A model generated the notes under the pieces. The model was not told the origin of the DNA, made no database searches, and saw only the letters and a list, made by a program, of their open reading frames with translations. From Allonocardiopsis opalescens (lineage in GTDB: Bacteria > Actinomycetota > Actinomycetes > Streptosporangiales > Streptosporangiaceae): a stretch of DNA of 64,000 nucleotides. The number at the start of each line of letters is the position of its first letter. Positions within the stretch are counted from its first letter, which is position 1. Shown piece after piece: positions 27,756 to 37,846 of this stretch. Location of the stretch: positions 124,001-188,000 of the forward strand of contig NZ_PVZC01000009.1 in the NCBI RefSeq assembly GCF_003002095.1, read 5' to 3'. The position numbers and the translations under genes were made by a program.

Positions 27756-28241
27756 TCAGCCGCCGGGCAGTACGCCCAGGGTCTGCGCGGCCATCCCCGG
27801 CGCGAAGAGCAGCAGCGCGAAGCGCGCGGTGCGCCCCACCATGCAGACCGCCACGAACCAGCCCACGTGCATCCGCACGCTGCCGGCGAGCACGCTCGTC
27901 ACCATCAGCGGCGGCAGCCCCGCGAAGGCGCTGAGCAGCATCAGCCCACCGGTCCACACCGGCCGGCCGTGCGCCGCCTCCCGCCAGCGGTCGACCCGCT
28001 CCGTCCAGCGGCCGGGCCGCTCGGCCTTGCGACGCAGCCACGGCAGCCGCAGCACGCCCCGGCCGACGTAGTAGTAGGCGAGCTTGCCGACGACCTGGCC
28101 GGCGCCGACCGCCAGCGCCAGCGGCACCAGCAGCGCCGGGTCCACCACGGCGCCCATCACCACGACATAGCCCTCTACCGCGAGCAGCGGCACCAGTGCG
28201 GCCGCCGCCCCGTAGACGAAGGTCCCCGCGATCTCCAGCAC
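27756..28241 (-). CDS. YqaA/DedA-like membrane protein
   Basis: This encodes 161 residues from GTG 28241. There are several hydrophobic segments and the pattern VGAGQVVGKLAYYYVGRGV, then a basic loop, and SAFAGLPPLMVTSVLAGSVRMHVGWFV. These resemble the VTT/DedA-like YqaA group, whose members have been linked to lipid scrambling or proton-dependent transport. The match is at the level of membrane pattern and short motifs, so function is inferred. It lies 51 bases downstream of the DivIVA-repeat gene. Confidence 0.65.
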   Translation of the reverse strand: MLEIAGTFVYGAAAALVPLLAVEGYVVVMGAVVDPALLVPLALAVGAGQVVGKLAYYYVGRGVLRLPWLRRKAERPGRWTERVDRWREAAHGRPVWTGGLMLLSAFAGLPPLMVTSVLAGSVRMHVGWFVAVCMVGRTARFALLLFAPGMAAQTLGVLPGG

Positions 28242-28292
28242 CGTGCCCCTGTCCGCCGCCCGTGTCCCGCACCGCCCTCCGGCGCGGGCGCC

Positions 28293-28901
28293 TCAGGCCG
28301 CTCCCCCGCGCTCGTGCCGCTCCAGCGCCGCGGCCACCTCCTCCAGCAGGGCGTCGACCGCGGCGGTGTCGTAGCCGGGGCGCAGTCGGGTGGTGCTGAA
28401 GCGGGTGGCGCGGACCTGGGCCGCGTTCAGCGGCTGGGGGTCGGTGCCGCGCAGCGTGCGCACCACCCGGTCGAGGAAGGTGTCGACGTCCTGCTCGTCA
28501 TAGCCCTCGCGGAAGCGGGTGGTCGGGAACTGCGAGCGCTCGACGCGGTCGGACAGCTCCCACAGCGCCGAGGAGACGGGGACGCGCCTGGGCTCGCGGC
28601 CGCCGCGCTCGCCCCCCTCCAGCCGCGCGATGTACACGCCGATCAGCCGGTCGACCGTCTGGGGATCGTAGCCGCGCAGCACGTAGGGGAAGCGCACGGC
28701 CTGCACCTCCGCGATGGTGACGGGGAAGGCGTTCTCCAGCCCGGCGAGCGTCGCCTCCGTGCGCTGGATGAACGCGTCCACCGCCGTGGGCTCGTAACCG
28801 CGCAGCACGAGCGGGATCTGCGGTGTCCGCTGTGGTGGGGAAGGGGGCGTATTTTCCACGTCTGGCATTCTGTCACGGCTGTGCCGTGGATCACCGGTCA
28901 T
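28293..28901 (-). CDS. protein with four DivIVA-type motifs
   Basis: This encodes 202 residues (ATG 28868 is an alternative start; neither has a clear ribosome-binding site). Four units of 35-50 residues each carry a short motif like the DivIVA N-terminal signature: LRGYEPTAVDAF, LRGYDPQTVDRL, REGYDEQDVDTF and RPGYDTAAVDALL. Each is preceded by a basic-aromatic segment and followed by a helix. DivIVA/Wag31 proteins mark curved membrane and poles in Actinobacteria. This protein lacks a long coiled coil, so it may be a partner or a regulator rather than a scaffold. It follows rlmN by 43 bases. Confidence 0.75.
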   Translation of the reverse strand: MTGDPRHSRDRMPDVENTPPSPPQRTPQIPLVLRGYEPTAVDAFIQRTEATLAGLENAFPVTIAEVQAVRFPYVLRGYDPQTVDRLIGVYIARLEGGERGGREPRRVPVSSALWELSDRVERSQFPTTRFREGYDEQDVDTFLDRVVRTLRGTDPQPLNAAQVRATRFSTTRLRPGYDTAAVDALLEEVAAALERHERGGAA

Positions 28902-28944
28902 GATCGGCCGACAGCGGACTCAGCCCCGGCCCCTGCCCCGCGCC

Positions 28945-30042
28945 TCAGCGCTCCGCGGCCGCCAGCTGGCCGCAGGCGCCGTCGATCTCGCGGCCGCGGG
29001 TGTCGCGCACCGTGACGGCGATGCCGTGGTCCTCCAGCGCGCGCACGAAGGCGCGCTCGTCCTCCGGCCGCGAGGCGGTCCACTTCGAACCGGGGGTGGG
29101 GTTCAGCGGGATCAGGTTGACGTGCGCGAGCCGGCCGCGCAGCAGCCGGCCGAGCAGCTCGGCCCGCCAGACCTGGTCGTTGATGTCGCGGATCAGGGCG
29201 TACTCGATCGAGACGCGGCGGCCGCTGGTCTCGGCGTACCGCCAGGCCGCGCCCAGCACCTCCTCGACCTTCCAGCGGTTGTTCACCGGCACCAGTTCGT
29301 CGCGCAGTTCGTCGTCGGGGGCGTGCAGCGAGACGGCGAGCCGCACCGACAGCCCCTCGGCGGCCAGCCGGTCGATCGCCGGCACCAGCCCGACGGTGGA
29401 GACGGTGACGCCGCGCTGGGAGATGCCCAGGCCGTGCGGGGCCGGGTCGGTGAGCCGCCGGACCGCGCCGAGCACCGCCCGGTAGTTGGCCAGCGGCTCC
29501 CCCATGCCCATGAAGACGATGTTGCTGATCCGGCCGGGCCCGCCGGGGACCTCACCGCGGGCGAGCGCCCGGGAGCCCGCGACCACCTGCTCCACGATCT
29601 CGGCCGTGGAGAGGTTGCGGGTGAGACCGGCCTGCCCGGTGGCGCAGAACGGGCAGTTCATCCCGCATCCGGCCTGCGAGGACACGCACATGGTGACGCG
29701 GTCGGGATAGCGCATCAGCACCGACTCCACCAGCGCGCCGTCGAAGGCCCGCCACAGCGACTTGCGGGTGCTGCCGCGGTCGGCGGTGCTCTCCCGCACC
29801 GGGGTGAGCAGCGGCGGGAGCAGCTGCTCGGCGAGGCGCTCGCGGACGGCCGCCGGAAGGTCGGTCATCTCGGCCGGGTCGCTGACGAGCCGGGCGAAGT
29901 AGTGCCGGGCCAGCTGCTCGGCCCGGAAGGGCTTCTCGCCGAGCTCGGCCACTGCCGCGCGGCGCCCCTCGGGGTCGAGGTCGGCGAGGTGCCGCGGCGG
30001 CTTGGCGCGGCGCGGGGCGATGAAGGTCAGCTCGGCAGGCAT
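28945..30042 (-). CDS. rlmN: 23S rRNA/tRNA adenine C2-methyltransferase
   Basis: This encodes 365 residues. RlmN is a radical SAM enzyme that methylates A2503 of 23S rRNA and A37 of some tRNAs. The cluster motif is [13 protein letters not shown] (CxxxCxxC). Other family pieces are [57 protein letters not shown] and [11 protein letters not shown]. The catalytic Cys near the C-terminus lies in [11 protein letters not shown]. It lies 74 bases after prfC on the minus strand. Confidence 0.96.
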   Translation of the reverse strand: MPAELTFIAPRRAKPPRHLADLDPEGRRAAVAELGEKPFRAEQLARHYFARLVSDPAEMTDLPAAVRERLAEQLLPPLLTPVRESTADRGSTRKSLWRAFDGALVESVLMRYPDRVTMCVSSQAGCGMNCPFCATGQAGLTRNLSTAEIVEQVVAGSRALARGEVPGGPGRISNIVFMGMGEPLANYRAVLGAVRRLTDPAPHGLGISQRGVTVSTVGLVPAIDRLAAEGLSVRLAVSLHAPDDELRDELVPVNNRWKVEEVLGAAWRYAETSGRRVSIEYALIRDINDQVWRAELLGRLLRGRLAHVNLIPLNPTPGSKWTASRPEDERAFVRALEDHGIAVTVRDTRGREIDGACGQLAAAER

Positions 30043-30116
30043 AGTCCCTTCAGTCTGCCACCGCGCCCGGAGTGTTCGGTCCGGTCGCCCGCCGCCGCGG
30101 GGAGCCGGCGCGGCCG

Positions 30117-31724
30117 CTACTCGGTGTCGTCGCCGGCGGCCAGCAGCGGTTCGAGGGTGAGCCCGGGGTTCTCCCGGCGGACGACGCGCAGCCGCCAGCG
30201 GTCGCTGAACAGGGCCAGCAGCTCGCCGTCGAGGCGGCGGCGCAGCACCTCGGCGCCGGGCAGCACCGCGAGCTTGGGCGCCGAGTCGGCGTCGGTGCGC
30301 CGGGCCAGCGAGTAGCCCAGGGTGTTCAGCTCGATCGGCGAGCGGAACTCGTGCTCCATGCGGTGCTTGACCACGTCGAACTGGAGCGGCCCCACCGCGG
30401 CGAGCACCGGCGCCTGCTCGCCGCGGACGTCGGAGGTGAGCACCTGCACCACGCCCTCGGTGTCGAGCTGCTCGATGCCGCGCTGGAACTGCTTGTAGCG
30501 GCCGCTGTCGACCGCCCTGGCCACCGCGAAGTGCTCGGGGGCGAAGCTCGGGATGGGCGGGAACTCCACCTTGGGGCCGTCGAACAGGGTGTCGCCGACC
30601 CGCAGCGCGGTGGCGTTCACCAGCGCGATCACGTCGCCGGGGTAGGCGGTGTCGATGGTCTCGCGCTCGCGGCCGAACACGGCCTGGGCGTACTTGGTGG
30701 CGAAGGGGCGGCCGGTGGCGGCGTGGGTCAGCACCATGCCGCGCTCGAAGCGACCCGAGCAGACCCGGACGAAGGCGACGCGGTCGCGGTGCGCCCGGTC
30801 CATGTTCGCCTGCACCTTGAACACCAGGCCGGAGAAGGGGGCGTCGACGGCGCGCTCGCGGCCGGCCGCGTCATGCGGGGCGGAGGGCGGCGGAGCCAGC
30901 TCGACCAGGGTGCGCAGCAGCTGGGCCACCCCGAAGTTGGGCAGGGCCGCCCCGAACAGGACCGGGGTGGACTCGCCCTCCAGGAAGGACTTGAGGTCGA
31001 GGTCGGCGCCGATGGCGGTGAGGAGGTCCAGCTCCTCGTTGGCCTGTACCCAGGCCGGGCCGTCGGCCTCCAGCGCCTCCTCGGGCGTGAGCGGGGTCTC
31101 CACGGCGCGGTGGGCGCCGCCCGGGGTGCGCCGCTGCTTGACGTAGCCGCCCTCGCGGCGGTCGATCAGGCCGCGGAAGTCGCCGGCGATGCCCACCGGC
31201 CAGTTCAGCGGGGTGGGCCGCAGCCCGATGCGCTGCTCGATCTCGTCCAGCAGCTCCAGCGGCTCGCGGCCGGGGCGGTCCCACTTGTTGACGAAGGTGA
31301 TCACCGGGGTGCGGCGGCTGCGGCAGACGTCGAACAGCTTCAGCGTCTGCGCCTCCAGGCCCTTGGCGGAGTCCAGCAGCATGATCGCGCAGTCGACGGC
31401 GGCCAGCACCCGGTAGGTGTCCTCGGAGAAGTCGGCGTGGCCGGGGGTGTCCAGCAGGTTCAGCACGCACCCGCCGTAGTCGATGCGCAGCGCCGCAGAG
31501 GTGATGGAGATGCCGCGCGACTGCTCCATCTCCATCCAGTCGGAGGTGACGCCCGACCGGCCCGCCTTGCCGTGCACCGCACCCGCCTGGGTGATCGCGC
31601 GGGCGTGCAGGGCCAGCGCCTCCGTCAGCGTCGACTTGCCCGCGTCGGGGTGGCTGATCACCGCGAAGGTACGCCGCCGCGCGGCCTCGCCGCCGACCGA
31701 CGCGGCTCCGTCGGCGTCGCTCAT
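30117..31724 (-). CDS. prfC: peptide chain release factor 3
   Basis: This encodes 535 residues. RF3 is a GTPase that removes RF1 or RF2 from the ribosome after termination. G-domain motifs are HPDAGKST (G1), RGISITSA (G2), DTPGHADF (G3) and NKWD (G4). The RF3-specific end ([11 protein letters not shown]) and the internal [11 protein letters not shown] match the family. RF3 is present in only some Actinobacteria. The gene lies with rlmN, another translation gene, on the same strand. Confidence 0.95.
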   Translation of the reverse strand: MSDADGAASVGGEAARRRTFAVISHPDAGKSTLTEALALHARAITQAGAVHGKAGRSGVTSDWMEMEQSRGISITSAALRIDYGGCVLNLLDTPGHADFSEDTYRVLAAVDCAIMLLDSAKGLEAQTLKLFDVCRSRRTPVITFVNKWDRPGREPLELLDEIEQRIGLRPTPLNWPVGIAGDFRGLIDRREGGYVKQRRTPGGAHRAVETPLTPEEALEADGPAWVQANEELDLLTAIGADLDLKSFLEGESTPVLFGAALPNFGVAQLLRTLVELAPPPSAPHDAAGRERAVDAPFSGLVFKVQANMDRAHRDRVAFVRVCSGRFERGMVLTHAATGRPFATKYAQAVFGRERETIDTAYPGDVIALVNATALRVGDTLFDGPKVEFPPIPSFAPEHFAVARAVDSGRYKQFQRGIEQLDTEGVVQVLTSDVRGEQAPVLAAVGPLQFDVVKHRMEHEFRSPIELNTLGYSLARRTDADSAPKLAVLPGAEVLRRRLDGELLALFSDRWRLRVVRRENPGLTLEPLLAAGDDTE

Positions 31725-32100
31725 CGGGGATCACACTCCAGAGGGTTCGTCGCTGCGGCCGGGGGACAGAGGGCCGAGGGGGTTCGGCGGCCAGGGTGCG
31801 GCGCGCCCGCCGCCGGCGTCCGCCCCGCCTGCGAATCTACCTCAGCGCCGGGGCCCGTTCCGCCTGCTGCGCCGAGCCCGGCGCGACGGATCGTCTCCTC
31901 GCGATAACCCGCTATTCACGCTTCTCCCAGCGAGAAGGAGCCGGTCAGGACTACATTCGGTAGCCGAGGGGGCGTTCGCGGGGCTGGTCCGGCGCCCGCC
32001 TCGCCCGTCCGGCCTTCGTGCGGCCCTCGTCCGCCGCTCGTCCGGGGCCGGCTACCTTCATCCGGCTCTACCGAGAACCCACACCACCACGGGGGAAGCC
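31725..32100. other. intergenic region, prfC promoter side
   Basis: There is no supported gene in these 376 bases. They separate divergent prfC and the small gene at 32101 and should hold both promoters. A GGGGGAA site for the small gene lies at 32091-32097. No other motif was recognised. Confidence 0.5.
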
Positions 32101-32346
32101 ATGCCCACCTATCGCGTCCAACTCACCGACGGCACCCAGCGCACCGTGGACGCCCTGCGCGTGCGCGCCGACAGCCGGAGCCTGCTGCTGGAGAACCGCA
32201 CCGCCGGGGTGTGGAGCCCGGTGCTCTGCCTCGGCCTGGACCAGGTCAGCCGGGTGCAGCGCCGGCTCAACGAGTCCGACGGCAGCTGGACCTGGCTCAC
32301 CGAGTCGGTGCCCTCGGCGGTCACCGGCATCAAGTCCTGGGCCTGA
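32101..32346 (+). CDS. small protein of unknown function
   Basis: This encodes 81 residues. The chain alternates strands and loops (MPTYRVQLTDGTQ, DALRVRADSRSLLLENR, GVWSPVLCLGLDQVSRVQRR), suggesting a small beta-rich domain. There is no signal peptide or membrane segment. GGGGGAA lies 3-9 bases before the ATG. The family was not recognised. Confidence 0.65.
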   Translation: MPTYRVQLTDGTQRTVDALRVRADSRSLLLENRTAGVWSPVLCLGLDQVSRVQRRLNESDGSWTWLTESVPSAVTGIKSWA

Positions 32347-32468
32347 CGGCTCCTCGACGGCCGCGGGCGTCCGGACATGGCCGCACGCGCCCGCGCCGCG
32401 CCCGCCGGCCGCGAGCGGGGCTCAACTACAGTGCAGCATGTGCGCACCCGTGACTCCAGACGCTCCCG

Positions 32469-33548
32469 GTGACCGTTCCCCGGGTGCTGTTCGACCAGAG
32501 CAGCCCGTACCGCAGCCGCCGCCTGGTCATCGAGTACGACGGCACCACCACCGCCGCCTACCTGCTCGACGACCGCGGTGAAGTGGTGGTCCCGGTCTGG
32601 CTGGCCAACCACCGCCCCGCGCCGTCCGACGGCGAGGCCGCCCGCCGCTGGTCCGGCGAGGCGCCCGCGATGCCGGCCGAGCACACCCGCCATCCCGGCG
32701 GCCGCCCGCCGCTGGACACCACCCGCCTGGAGGTGGTCTGGTTCGAGGAGGGCGACGGTGTCGCGGTGCTGGAGGAGGGCGCGCTGCTCGCGGTGGTCCC
32801 CGGCTGGGCCGACGCCTCGGCGGGCGAACCCGGCTACGCCAGGGACGCCCTCGGCGACACCCCCTTCGCTCGCGAGCTGGCGCCGATGGAGAAGCGCTTC
32901 GCCGAACGGGTCGAGCGTTCCCGGGCCTTCTGGCGGTGGCGGCGCCACCCCGACTCCTGGCCCCAGGTGCAGGTCTCGGTGCTGCGCCATCTGGAGGAGC
33001 ACGTCATCGGCCCCTCGGGCCGCTACTGGGAGGCGGGCACCGAGCAGCCGCCCCGGGTGGCCGTCACCGAGCGCAGGGCGGCGCCGTGGCGGCCCTACAC
33101 GGTGCTGAGCACGGTCGGCATGTGCGCGCAGCGGATGCCGGCGGTGGAGCGCTACCACGACGACGTCCGGCCGCACGCCCGCGTCGAGCTGGCGCTGGCC
33201 ACCACCCAGCCGAGCGAGAACGCGCTGCAGGTGTTCCTCTGGCTGGCGAAGTACCCGTGGCGGGCCGTCACCTGGTTCGGCCCCGGGCACCGGGTGAAGT
33301 GGTACCTCGACCCGAGCAGCTTCCCGCTCGGCTCCGGCTACGCCGGGGTGCTGATGCTGGACGACCCGTCCATGCTGGCCGGGCCCGAGGTGCCGGAGAC
33401 CGCCGGCTTCGAGGTGGCCGGCGACCCGGTGCGCTGGCTCTGGCTGGTCCCCGTCACCCAGGCCGACCGGGAGCTGGCGCGCGAGGCCGGCGCCGCCGAG
33501 CTGACCCGGCGGCTGGCCGAGCAGGGCCGCGGCTGGGTGGTGACCTGA
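32469..33548 (+). CDS. suppressor-of-fused (SUFU)-like domain protein
   Basis: This encodes 359 residues from GTG 32469. An N-terminal region of about 150 residues is followed by a SUFU-like domain: the segments HLEEHVIGPSGRYWEAG, ARVELALATTQPSE and WLAKYPWRAVTWFGPGHRV fit the bacterial SUFU family, whose role is unclear. The N-terminal part has QSSPYRSRRLVIEYDG, which looks like a separate small beta domain. It is convergent with cdsA, with a 9-base gap and no obvious terminator. Confidence 0.65.
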   Translation: MTVPRVLFDQSSPYRSRRLVIEYDGTTTAAYLLDDRGEVVVPVWLANHRPAPSDGEAARRWSGEAPAMPAEHTRHPGGRPPLDTTRLEVVWFEEGDGVAVLEEGALLAVVPGWADASAGEPGYARDALGDTPFARELAPMEKRFAERVERSRAFWRWRRHPDSWPQVQVSVLRHLEEHVIGPSGRYWEAGTEQPPRVAVTERRAAPWRPYTVLSTVGMCAQRMPAVERYHDDVRPHARVELALATTQPSENALQVFLWLAKYPWRAVTWFGPGHRVKWYLDPSSFPLGSGYAGVLMLDDPSMLAGPEVPETAGFEVAGDPVRWLWLVPVTQADRELAREAGAAELTRRLAEQGRGWVVT

Positions 33549-33557
33549 GCGCCGCCG

Positions 33558-34430
33558 CTAGCCCGGAGGCAGGGTGAGGGCGAGGAACAGCCAGGCCATC
33601 GGGGCGGTGATCAGCAGCGCGTCCACCCGGTCCAGCAGCCCGCCGTGCTCGGGCAGGAAGGACCCCATGTCCTTGATGCCGAGGTCGCGCTTGATGGAGG
33701 ACTCCACCAGGTCGCCGAGGGTGGCGATCACCGCGACGGCCAGGCCGAGCAGCACGCCCAGCCACGGCGGGCCGCCCAGCATCAGCGCCACGCACAGCGC
33801 ACCGGCGACCGCGCAGCTCAGGGCGGAGCCGGCGAAGCCCTCCCAGGTCTTCTTCGGGCTGATCGTCGGAGCGAGCCGGTTCCGGCCGAACAGGATGCCG
33901 GCGAAGTAGCCGCCGATATCGCTGCAGATCGTCACGATGACGAAGGTCAGGAAGCGCACCGGGCCGTCCGCGGGCGCGGCGAGCAGCAGCATCCAGAAGC
34001 CGACCAGGAAGGGCACGTACACGGCGGCGAAGACCCCGGCCGTCACATCGCGCACGTAGCCGTTGGCGGGGCCGGGCAGCCGCCAGATCATCACCACGAC
34101 GACGGTGACGACCAGGGCGGCGGTGAGCCCGGTCGTCCCGGACACGTAGGCGGTGACCGCCATCGCCGCGCCGCCCGCGGCCACCGGCACCACCGCGAGG
34201 TGGATGCCGCGCGCGCCGAAGGCCCGTTTGAGCTCCCACAGCGCCAGCACCTGGCCGATGCCCACCACGGCGACCAGCGCCGCCGGCGCGAACAGCACCG
34301 GGATGAGGATCAGGGCGCCGAGCGCCAGGCTGGTGGCGACCGCGACCGGCAGGTTCCGACCGGTTCGGATGCGCGGAGCCGACGTCTTGCCCGACGCTCC
34401 GTCTCCGGCTTCGGGCGGGATCTCTGCCAA
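33558..34430 (-). CDS. cdsA: phosphatidate cytidylyltransferase
   Basis: This encodes 290 residues with about eight TM segments. CdsA makes CDP-diacylglycerol from phosphatidic acid and CTP at the membrane. The signature near the C-terminus is seen in SSIKRDLGIKDMGSFLPEHG followed by GGLLDRVDALL. TTG 34430 starts 4 bases after the frr stop, with GAGG upstream, so the two are coupled. It is the last gene of the rpsB-tsf-pyrH-frr-cdsA run. Confidence 0.94.
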   Translation of the reverse strand: MAEIPPEAGDGASGKTSAPRIRTGRNLPVAVATSLALGALILIPVLFAPAALVAVVGIGQVLALWELKRAFGARGIHLAVVPVAAGGAAMAVTAYVSGTTGLTAALVVTVVVVMIWRLPGPANGYVRDVTAGVFAAVYVPFLVGFWMLLLAAPADGPVRFLTFVIVTICSDIGGYFAGILFGRNRLAPTISPKKTWEGFAGSALSCAVAGALCVALMLGGPPWLGVLLGLAVAVIATLGDLVESSIKRDLGIKDMGSFLPEHGGLLDRVDALLITAPMAWLFLALTLPPG

Positions 34431-34434
34431 GCCG

Positions 34435-34992
34435 CTAGACCTCGAGCAGCTCGGATTCCTTGTGCCGCAGAAGCTCGTCGACCTGCGCGACGTACTTGTG
34501 CGTGAGGTCGTCGAGCTCCTTCTCCGCGCGCCGGACCTCGTCCTCGCCGGCTTCGCCGCCCTTGACCAGCTTCTCCAGCGCGTCCTTGCCGTTGCGGCGG
34601 ATGTTGCGGATGGAGATGCGGCTGTCCTCGGCCTTGGTGCGGGCCAGCTTGACGTAGTCCTTGCGGCGCTCCTCCGACAGCTCGGGGAAGACCACCCGGA
34701 TGATGTGGCCGTCGTTGGCGGGGTTCACCCCGAGGTCGCTGTCGCGGATGGCGCGCTCGATCGCGGGCAGGGAGCTGCGGTCGAAGGGCGAGACCACGAC
34801 CATGCGGGGCTCGGGGACCTGGAAGGAGGCGAGCTGGTTGATCGGGGTGAGGGTGCCGTAGTACTCGGCCACGATCTTGTTGAAGGTGGCGGGGCTGACC
34901 CGGCCGGTGCGGATCCCGGCGAAGTCCTCCTTGGCGACCACGACGGCCTTCTCCATCTTCTCCTCGGCCTCGAGGAGGGTTTCATCGATCAT
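34435..34992 (-). CDS. frr: ribosome recycling factor
   Basis: This encodes 185 residues, standard for RRF. With EF-G it splits ribosomes after termination. The ATG at 34992 ([13 protein letters not shown]) has GGGAG 6 bases upstream. Family pieces include [33 protein letters not shown] and [15 protein letters not shown]. The long C-terminal helix ends with KESELLEV. It lies 34 bases after pyrH. Confidence 0.96.
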   Translation of the reverse strand: MIDETLLEAEEKMEKAVVVAKEDFAGIRTGRVSPATFNKIVAEYYGTLTPINQLASFQVPEPRMVVVSPFDRSSLPAIERAIRDSDLGVNPANDGHIIRVVFPELSEERRKDYVKLARTKAEDSRISIRNIRRNGKDALEKLVKGGEAGEDEVRRAEKELDDLTHKYVAQVDELLRHKESELLEV

Positions 34993-35026
34993 TTCGGCTC
35001 CCGTGCGTCGCGTTGTCTGCAAGGTC

Positions 35027-35818
35027 CTACTCGTCAGCCGGACACACCAGCGTGCCGATCTTCTCACCACGGACGGCCCGCACGATGTTGCCCTGACCCA
35101 TGAGGTCGAAGACCACGATCGGCATTCCATTATCCATGCACAGGCTCACCGCCGTGGCGTCCATCACCTTCAGGCCGCGGGTGAGCACCTCGTTGTAGTC
35201 GAGGCGGTCGAACTTCACGGCGTCGGGGTGGGTGCGGGGGTCGGCGTCGTAGACGCCGTCGACCTGGGTGCCCTTGAGCACCGCCTCGGCGCCGATCTCC
35301 AGGGCGCGCTGCGCGGCGGTGGTGTCGGTGGAGAAGAACGGGGCGCCGAGACCGGCCCCGAAGATGACCACGCGCCCCTTCTCCAGGTGCCGGATGGCAC
35401 GGCGCGGGATGTACGCCTCGGCGACCTGGCCCATGGTGATGGCGGTCTGCACGCGGGTGTCGACCCCGCGCTTCTCCAGGAAGTCCTGGAGGGCGAGGCA
35501 GTTGATGACGGTGCCGAGCATGCCCATGTAGTCGGCGCGGGAGCGGTCCATCCCGCGCTCGGACATGGCGGCGCCGCGGAACATGTTGCCGCCGCCCACC
35601 ACCACGGCCACCTGCACGCCCTGCTTGACTACCGAGACGATCGAGGACGCGACGTGGGCCACCACGTCGGGGTCGATGCCCAGCGACTCACCGCCCGCGA
35701 AGGCCTCGCCGGAGAGCTTCAGCACCACCCGGTTCCAGCCGTGTGTACCGGCTGCGGACGACGCGAACTCTTCGGACTCCTCCAGGCCGTGCGGTGCGCC
35801 GGATGCGATCTCTCCCAC
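35027..35818 (-). CDS. pyrH: uridylate kinase
   Basis: This encodes 263 residues from GTG 35818, with AGAAGGGGG upstream. It makes UDP from UMP. Motifs are [59 protein letters not shown] and [13 protein letters not shown]. The first 25 residues before the kinase fold are variable. A 214-base gap with a hairpin separates it from tsf. Confidence 0.95.
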   Translation of the reverse strand: MGEIASGAPHGLEESEEFASSAAGTHGWNRVVLKLSGEAFAGGESLGIDPDVVAHVASSIVSVVKQGVQVAVVVGGGNMFRGAAMSERGMDRSRADYMGMLGTVINCLALQDFLEKRGVDTRVQTAITMGQVAEAYIPRRAIRHLEKGRVVIFGAGLGAPFFSTDTTAAQRALEIGAEAVLKGTQVDGVYDADPRTHPDAVKFDRLDYNEVLTRGLKVMDATAVSLCMDNGMPIVVFDLMGQGNIVRAVRGEKIGTLVCPADE

Positions 35819-35923
35819 GGTGGGCCCCCTTCTGCGGTTCTTGGCGATGTGTGGCGGTCGGCCCCCGCCCGGGGCCGCTTCGCGGCGGCCGGGCGGTGGA
35901 CCGGGGGAGCCGGCCGGGAGGGA

Positions 35924-35946
35924 CGGCCCCGCCGCGAGCGGGGCCG
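35924..35946 (-). terminator. hairpin between tsf and pyrH
   Basis: A perfect 9-bp stem (35924-35932 with 35938-35946) with a 5-nt loop lies 86 bases past the tsf stop. It may act as a partial terminator or RNA-processing site in the rpsB-tsf transcript. Confidence 0.45.
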
Positions 35947-36032
35947 CCCTTTCCGTGCGTACGAACCGGCCGGTCACTACCCTGCTTACCGCCGTGCGCG
36001 GATTTGGAACACCGGCGCGGCGGAGCGGCAGG

Positions 36033-36869
36033 CTAGGACTGGCCGACCTTGAACCGGGCGAAGCGGACGACCTGCACGCCCGCCGCATCCAGGACCTTCT
36101 GGACGGTCTTCTTGTTGTCCTTCACGAACGGCTGCCCGAGGAGGGTGAAGTCCTTGAAGTAGCCGTTCACCCGGCCCTCGACGATCTTCGGCAGGGCCTG
36201 CTCGGGCTTGCCCTCCTCACGGGCGGTCGCCTCGGCGATCCGGCGCTCGTTGGCGACCGTCTCCTCGGGCACGTCGTCCTTGGAGAGGTACTTGGGCGCC
36301 AGCGCGGCGATCTGCTGGGCGATGTCCTTGGCCACCTCCGGCGCGGGGGTGTCCAGTTCCAGCAGCACGCCCAGGCTCGGGGGCAGGTTGGCGTCGGCCT
36401 TGTGCAGGTAGTGCGCGACGTAGGTGCCCTCGAAGCGGACGAAGCGGCGCAGCTCCAGCTTCTCGCCGAGGACCGCGCTGGTCTCGTCGATGGCCTGCTG
36501 CACGGTGGTGCCGGACTCGATCTCGGCGCCGAGCAGCGCGGCCACGTCCGCCGGCCGCTCCGTGGCCACGAAGGCCGCGATGCGGTCGGCGAGCTGCTGA
36601 AAGCGCTCGTTCTTGGCGACGAAGTCGGTCTCGCTGTTCAGTTCGAGCAGCACGGCGGCGCCGTCGCCCTCGGTGTGCACGGTGACCAGGCCCTCGGCGG
36701 TGGAGCGCTCGGCGCGCTTGCCGACGTCCTTGGCGCCCTTGATGCGGAGGAACTCGACGGCCTTGTCGAAGTCGCCGTCAGCGTCTTCGAGGGCCTTCTT
36801 GCAGCTCATCATGCCGGCGCCGGTGAGCTCGCGGAGCCGCTTGACGTCGGCGGCGGTGAAGTTAGCCAT
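36033..36869 (-). CDS. tsf: elongation factor Ts
   Basis: This encodes 278 residues. EF-Ts is the nucleotide exchange factor for EF-Tu. The N-terminal UBA-like part has [20 protein letters not shown] and [27 protein letters not shown] and the coiled-coil segment follow. The C-terminal [17 protein letters not shown] is also standard. It starts 32 bases after rpsB, as is universal in bacteria. Confidence 0.97.
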   Translation of the reverse strand: MANFTAADVKRLRELTGAGMMSCKKALEDADGDFDKAVEFLRIKGAKDVGKRAERSTAEGLVTVHTEGDGAAVLLELNSETDFVAKNERFQQLADRIAAFVATERPADVAALLGAEIESGTTVQQAIDETSAVLGEKLELRRFVRFEGTYVAHYLHKADANLPPSLGVLLELDTPAPEVAKDIAQQIAALAPKYLSKDDVPEETVANERRIAEATAREEGKPEQALPKIVEGRVNGYFKDFTLLGQPFVKDNKKTVQKVLDAAGVQVVRFARFKVGQS

Positions 36870-36901
36870 ATCCCTGAATCTCGCTTCGTCTGGGTCGGTT
36901 C

Positions 36902-37846
36902 TCAGCCCTGGCGGTCGGCGTCGGCCGGGGCCGCCTCGGGGGCGGACTCCTCGGCGGCCGGAGCCTCCGGGGCGGCGTCGGCGGCGGCCTCGGCGGTGGC
37001 GGGCTCGGCGGCGGCCTCATCGGCCGGCTGCTCCGCCGCCTGCTCGGCCTCGGCGGCCGGCTGCTCGGCGGCACCCTGCTCGCGCGCCAGCAGCTCGCGC
37101 TCCCACTCGGCCAGCGGCTCCTCGGCCGGCTTGTCGGCGCCGCCGGACGCGCCGGAGCGCGCCATCAGGCCGTCGGCGACGGCGTCGGCGACCACGCGGG
37201 TCAGCAGGCTGACGCTGCGGATGGCGTCGTCGTTGCCCGGGATCGGGTAGTCGACCTCGTCGGGGTCGCAGTTGGTGTCGAGGATCGCGACGACCGGGAT
37301 GTTCAGCTTCCTGGCCTCGTTGATCGCGATGTGCTCCTTCTTGGTGTCGACCACCCACACCGCGCTGGGCACCCGCGCCATGTCCCGGATACCGCCGAGG
37401 GTGCGCTCGAGCTTGTCCTTCTCGCGCTTGAGGCCCAGCAGCTCCTTCTTGGTGCGGCCGGAGCCGGCGACATCGTCGAAGTCCAGCTCCTCGAGCTCCT
37501 TGAGCCGCTGGAGCCGCTTGTGCACCGTGGAGAAGTTGGTGAGCATGCCGCCCAGCCAGCGCTGGTTCACGAAGGGCATGCCGACGCGGCGGGCCTGCTC
37601 GTCGATCGCCTCCTGCGCCTGCTTCTTCGTGCCGACGAACAGGATCGAGCCGCCGTGCGCGACCGTCTCCTTGACGAACTCGTAGGCGCGGTCGATGTAG
37701 TCGAGCGACTTCTGCAGGTCGATGATGTAGATGCCGTTGCGCTCCGTGAGGATGAAGCGCTTCATCTTCGGGTTCCACCGGCGGGTCTGGTGGCCGAAGT
37801 GCACACCGCTCTCGAGCAGCTGCTTGATTGTCACGACAGTGGCCAT
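36902..37846 (-). CDS. rpsB: 30S ribosomal protein S2 with Ala/Glu-rich C-terminal extension
   Basis: This encodes 314 residues. The conserved S2 core covers about 1-230: [59 protein letters not shown] and [19 protein letters not shown]. The last 75 residues are an Ala/Glu/Pro tail, longer than in most bacteria and probably disordered. ATG 37846 has a GAGGAGG site. This is the first gene of the translation operon. Confidence 0.97.
   Translation of the reverse strand: MATVVTIKQLLESGVHFGHQTRRWNPKMKRFILTERNGIYIIDLQKSLDYIDRAYEFVKETVAHGGSILFVGTKKQAQEAIDEQARRVGMPFVNQRWLGGMLTNFSTVHKRLQRLKELEELDFDDVAGSGRTKKELLGLKREKDKLERTLGGIRDMARVPSAVWVVDTKKEHIAINEARKLNIPVVAILDTNCDPDEVDYPIPGNDDAIRSVSLLTRVVADAVADGLMARSGASGGADKPAEEPLAEWERELLAREQGAAEQPAAEAEQAAEQPADEAAAEPATAEAAADAAPEAPAAEESAPEAAPADADRQG

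Noticed and set aside
30072-31907. Plus-strand frame of 611 codons
   Set aside because: It is the antisense of prfC.
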